Assembly (NCBI GenBank): GCA_030015575.1
Contig: JASDDO010000026.1
Span: 448,361,096-448,425,095, forward strand
DNA: 64,000 nt
Origin: Agapanthus africanus
Lineage: Eukaryota; Streptophyta; Magnoliopsida; Asparagales; Amaryllidaceae
Direction of reading: 5' to 3'
Of this stretch, positions 59,895 to 64,000 are shown in pieces. Every line of letters starts with the position of its first letter. Positions within the stretch are counted from its first letter, which is position 1. The position numbers and the translations under genes are program-made. The notes beneath the pieces are model-generated. The model had not been told where the DNA came from and did not search any database. It was given only the letters and a program-made list of their open reading frames with translations.

Positions 59895-62126
59895 CAAGCT
59901 AGAGCTTTAGGCAAAGTCTAGGCGAAATTTAAAATCCGATCGAACTCCGAATACCCGTAAAACCATAGTTTCTGGATATTTTATAAAAATGTTGATTTTT
60001 TCGTACTAAAAATACTCAGAAAAATAAGCAGGAAAATCTAAGAATTACTGTGAAGTATGGACCACCAAGTTGATCATGTGACCGCGGAACCGCGGGTAAA
60101 CCACGCACGTGGCGGCGGTTCCACGGCTGAATAGTGTCGTTGGGGCCCACTGCTTCACAGTATTATTCCTGGGTTCTTTTGCACTATTCTGGGAATTTTT
60201 AATTCCACTCAAGTGTTGAGTTTTCTGGGTTGTATTGGGAGCTCATTGATTCGATCTGAAAGTATAACTTCGTTTAGTTTGTCCGGGTAATTTTTAGAAC
60301 GTGTTAAAAAGTTCGAACGGATATCAATAACTCACTTTTTTCCCTGCCGAAAAATTTCCAAGTGTTGGATTTTTTCGTAGTTTAAGAACGTTCTAAGTCG
60401 TGCTAGTAACGCGGTGGACCCTCTAGAAGAACACAAACCTTATCTCGATTATGTGACCGTCTTGAACTGCCTCTGAACCTTAGGGTTTGTGGCAGTACGG
60501 CGTGCCACATGTGAGGCGTTGGCTTGACCCTTCTACGGCTGGACCATTGGTACTGTGGCATGTGATGGATATTTTTAAACTAATTTCAAGTGTTGAGAAC
60601 CATTTGGGAAATCTTCAGTGTTTGATTATTCGATTGGAATGTTTAACATTGTCTATTTATCTGGAATGTGATACAATATTTGGAATCCACAAGTAGTTCT
60701 AAGATAACTAATTTGAAAGTTATAAATCTAGCAGTTCAGTCTCAATTGATCGGTTGCCACGGAATTTTGATGTGATCAAAAGTCTGTAGCGTACGCGGAT
60801 ACTCGCCGGGTAAACTTAATAGACAGCTACGCCCTATAACCCCGACCAAGTGACTGTAGGAGAACCCCGTCGCCAAAAGCATCCGTTCGGGTGCTCGCGG
60901 CAGCGGTGTTCCGCCTTAGTGGACTTCGTCGACGGCATCGGGGGTGCGGCCGTCTACTAAAGTTTGCGACGAGCATTCGATCAGGATGTCGGGAATCTTG
61001 TTGAATTGCCCGACTTGATATTGAAAAGTGTTTTCGATAATGAGACTAAAATGCAGGGTTTATAATTGTTAGGCATGAGATGTCTAAGGTATTCATTTGG
61101 TTAGGCATGCGATATCTAAGGAGGTTACGGATTCCAACTGTTGTAGTTTTACACTTTCTTTTCTGCGACCGTAAGTGTAGTATGTAGTTGTATCGCCGGT
61201 TTTCGTTGCTATACATCAACGACAATCGGTGTATGCATACTTACTTACGTTGATGATATGAGATATTATGTGTTGTTGTGATATGTTATATTGGATCGTC
61301 ATGTTCTAAATAGCCGGGGGTTTTATGTGAGATGAGAGTTTTTCTTTTTCATTCATGTAAAATTCATTTGTTTGTAATATTCTTTTATTGGGACACTTCC
61401 GGGCTGAGGATAATGTCACCTTTGTATATTATTTACTTTTCCGCATTAGGTAGACCCAAGGCTGGGAGCACAAGTAACCGGGTTCTAGGGTCTAGTGGGA
61501 GACCATCTCGAGGAGTCGGGACTGGGTCTCCTAACCCTAGAATTGGCAGTGTTGCTTGCCGCTCTCGTAGGGTTCTAGGGATGTGGGTTTGGCTATTCAT
61601 CGCGACCATGGAATCCATGTTTTATAGAGGCTCGTATTAAAACACGGACGTCCTAGTATATCCAAAATTTCATATATGTTCTTCTGCTGCAATGTTCTTT
61701 GATGAGATCATATTACTGCCAGAGACGAATGTTTATATTATATATATGAGATATATATTATATATTGTTGATTTCGTTTCATATCTGATGCTTGTGTAGT
61801 ATAATAAAATAGGACTTCATTAATGAGATTAATGAAATAAAAGAAACTTAAAGATATTGTAGAAACTTGTTTAAAAACTGGTAGCTCTAGTTCTTGCTTT
61901 GTATAGCGGTAATCCTTGTAGAACATCCAGCACCTTATTCGATAAGGAAAGAGCCGAGATCCCTTCAGCTGGAGTGACCTCTTTAGCGAAGCTGGCAGAT
62001 GCTGCATACTCAGTTTGTCTTTTGATTGCTTCTATAGTTTTTGCTTTGCATAGTGATATTTGTGAAATATCCTGCACCTTATTCGATGAGGAAAGAGCCA
62101 ACGATCCCTTCATCGGGAGTGACCTC
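59895..62126 (+). other. Structured non-coding leader of D, interrupted
   Basis: CCGCGG palindrome 60082-60095 with a diverged partner near 60119, conserved block 60330-60675, GC-rich module 60691-61067 shared with B only, stem-loop 61493-61542, and the tandem block from about 61895, cut at 62126 in its second copy. The frame 61332-61640 corresponds to 36347-36619 in C. Confidence 0.75.
60691..61067 (+). other. GC-rich leader module present in D and B only
   Basis: About 377 bp, much richer in G and C than its surroundings, with several short inverted repeats (CGCGGCAGCGG, GTCGACG). Its homologue is at 29051-29440 on the minus strand. A and C join directly across this position (near 15335 and 36050). 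No gene recognised. Confidence 0.7.
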
Positions 62127-64000
62127 TGTTAGTTATATGTATGCCCTAGAGGCCATTACTGTACATTGGATGTATATTGTAGTGGATGCTGGGACATATA
62201 TAGGGAGGACTTTCTTGCTCGACATGATAGTATGCTATCTGGTTGCTCTTTACCTTAACGTGTACACTGATTGTCTCTCTGTTACATGTTGGTAAAGCCC
62301 TTAGGATGTGTACTTGACTACCTGGACTATGATGCGGATCATACTAGTGGGGACATGGTAGTCCATAAGTACATCCTTCAAAGTCCCTAGTCATGGGTGT
62401 ATCGAGATGGGGCATCGATATACCAGAGTAGACTAGCGTGTACCTTCTCGACCCATACAGATGGGCGATGGATGATCCCATATCCATTGGTGTTTGACAT
62501 CGGAGATGATATACGGGTGCTCAGTAGAGACTGGGTACACTGGACGGACTCGCCGAGAACTCCCAGATGGTATTATACCTGACGTCAGATGGCAGTTCTC
62601 TGGTGACACTGGTACAGAGTAGTCTGTTGACCCGAGATCGTCATAGAGTCTTGTGTGGTTCCCACTGTGCTTTGATTTCCATCTTACCACGTCCAAGAGG
62701 GTGTGCAAAACGGTGGTTTTTGGGTACAGTCCCGAATCACATGGATGCAATGAGCGATAGGAGGGGATTCGTCTCTCCCGGTATAGGGGGTTGATGTTGC
62801 GCTGTGTTCGATTGGCTATAACAGGAAATCCCTGGCCAGGGTTGCTGAGATTTACTGGTAAGTGTTACCAGTAGTTTCTCGAATTGTTATAGACCTCATA
62901 TCGACACGACTTATCGAGCTATTGGGGTCTGACGTTTACCACCCCTAGGCGAGATATGCGACATATCAGACGATCAGACCGGACTGTACGGTAGTGTTAC
63001 TGGTTGGATTCACTGGAGTGTGAGCGGGATTGCTCGTCGATCTTCTGATCGCTCAATACCCGGGTGGCCGTTACGTTTAGCAGACCGCTTGCGGCTTGTG
63101 GGTGCTTGATATGATCATCATCTGCTGCCGGCGTATTGACGAGTCTTTAGAGTCCTACACAGAGGTTTCCTGGCTCAAGCGAAACGAAATAGGAGCGCAT
63201 ATGAGATATGTGCAGGACCGAGAATGATACCAGTATGTGATACTGTATTTGATTCTCGCGATGAATGTATCGAATGGTTGTATGCGATATAACCTATTTA
63301 TCGAATCAAGGGTTGATTCGATAAGCCGATACATTGGATACTAGTCGGTTATATGCGATACGACCGGATCATTGAATCAAGTGTTGATTTAATGATTTAA
63401 TGCATAATTATATATTTGATATATTACTTTGCATTAACTAGTATTGGTTCACTTTAAATGGATATTCTCACTCGTATGTACACATTGTATATGTGATATA
63501 CTTTTTGTACAATTGTTTGTATCATGTTTGATGATATATGCTTATTTGGTTAAGTGTATAGAATTAAACCATGGTTAACTTAATGATTAGGGTTTTGCTT
63601 TTTCCTTTAATTATTTGTTTATTCATTTTGGATATTGATAAAAGCATAAAAAGAAAAGCAAAATGGTTTCTTTATTTTATTTTCTTTCATGAAGCTTTTT
63701 GAAGCTTCATGAAGCTTTGACCAAGTGACCATTTTGTCTTGTTCTTTTAACCCTAACCATTCTTATAACCTTAGTTAGTTCTCTACACTTGACCATGGTT
63801 TATAATATGATAAGTATTATTTTCTTTTAACTTGTCATATGATTATCTTCTTCTTCTTCATCTTCAACCTTGAAGAAAGCTTTCTACCAACAATGGTGGA
63901 ATGTGAAAATGAGTGAGAAATCCAATTCTAAAGTGAACCCACTTCCTATTTCTTCATCCTCTACCTCTTGCCAAGTAGTAGAGTGTGTTTCCTTCACAAG
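62127..64000 (+). mobile_element. Copia-family LTR F, runs off the window
   Basis: The first 1874 bp of a family LTR starting TGTTAGTTATATG, very close to the LTRs of B. It interrupts the leader of D after GTGACCTC. It could be a solo LTR or the start of a further full element. Confidence 0.88.

Larger units (their letters stand above)
57703..62126 (+). mobile_element. Copia element D, left part: LTR, PBS, leader
   Basis: LTR 57703-59881, PBS 59883-59894, leader to 62126, where LTR F interrupts it. Inserted in LTR E. The coding part, if any, would be to the right of F. Confidence 0.85.

Overview
The window is nuclear DNA of a flowering plant, from a gene-poor, repeat-dense block, probably pericentromeric. 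This follows from plant-type Ty1/copia and Ty3/gypsy LTR retrotransposons, primer-binding sites matching plant initiator tRNA-Met and tRNA-Asp, and nesting of elements inside elements. I see no host gene, tRNA, rRNA or CRISPR array. Essentially every base belongs to a retrotransposon, a solo LTR or a repeat inside one. The species cannot be told from the sequence.

Layout, left to right. (1) 1-3421: a copia-type LTR cut by the window edge and split by a minus-strand solo LTR with a perfect 5-bp target duplication. (2) 3422-12324: a decayed gypsy pol (RT, RNase H, integrase zinc region), split by a complete 7.8-kb minus-strand element with a tRNA-Asp-type PBS that keeps only a broken gag-like gene. 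(3) 12325-17937: copia element A, with an LTR, a structured leader and a truncated second LTR but no coding region. (4) 17938-53419: a Tekay/Del-like gypsy element with 5-kb LTRs. Its 5' LTR is truncated on the left and carries two complete copia elements, B (minus, 19876-32469) and C (plus, 33024-43395). B itself carries a solo LTR. The intact 3' LTR at 48394-53419 preserves the empty site for C. (5) 53420-56974: two older Tekay-type LTR pieces, tail to tail. (6) 56975-64000: a copia LTR interrupted by copia element D, whose leader is interrupted by a further copia LTR that runs off the window.

Elements A-F form one copia family with 2.2-kb LTRs and an initiator-Met PBS. B and C each carry a single pol unit (protease, integrase, RT, RNase H) with stops, and neither has a capsid/gag region. 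A and the visible part of D have no coding sequence. What all internal regions share is a 2.6-3.2 kb leader between PBS and coding region. It is full of inverted repeats, several with compensatory changes between copies, which suggests conserved RNA or DNA structure. With the absent gag, this fits a family moved in trans, where the conserved part is the non-coding leader and LTR. This leader system is the part of the window I consider most worth a second look. All comparisons were made by eye; no alignment or folding program was run.
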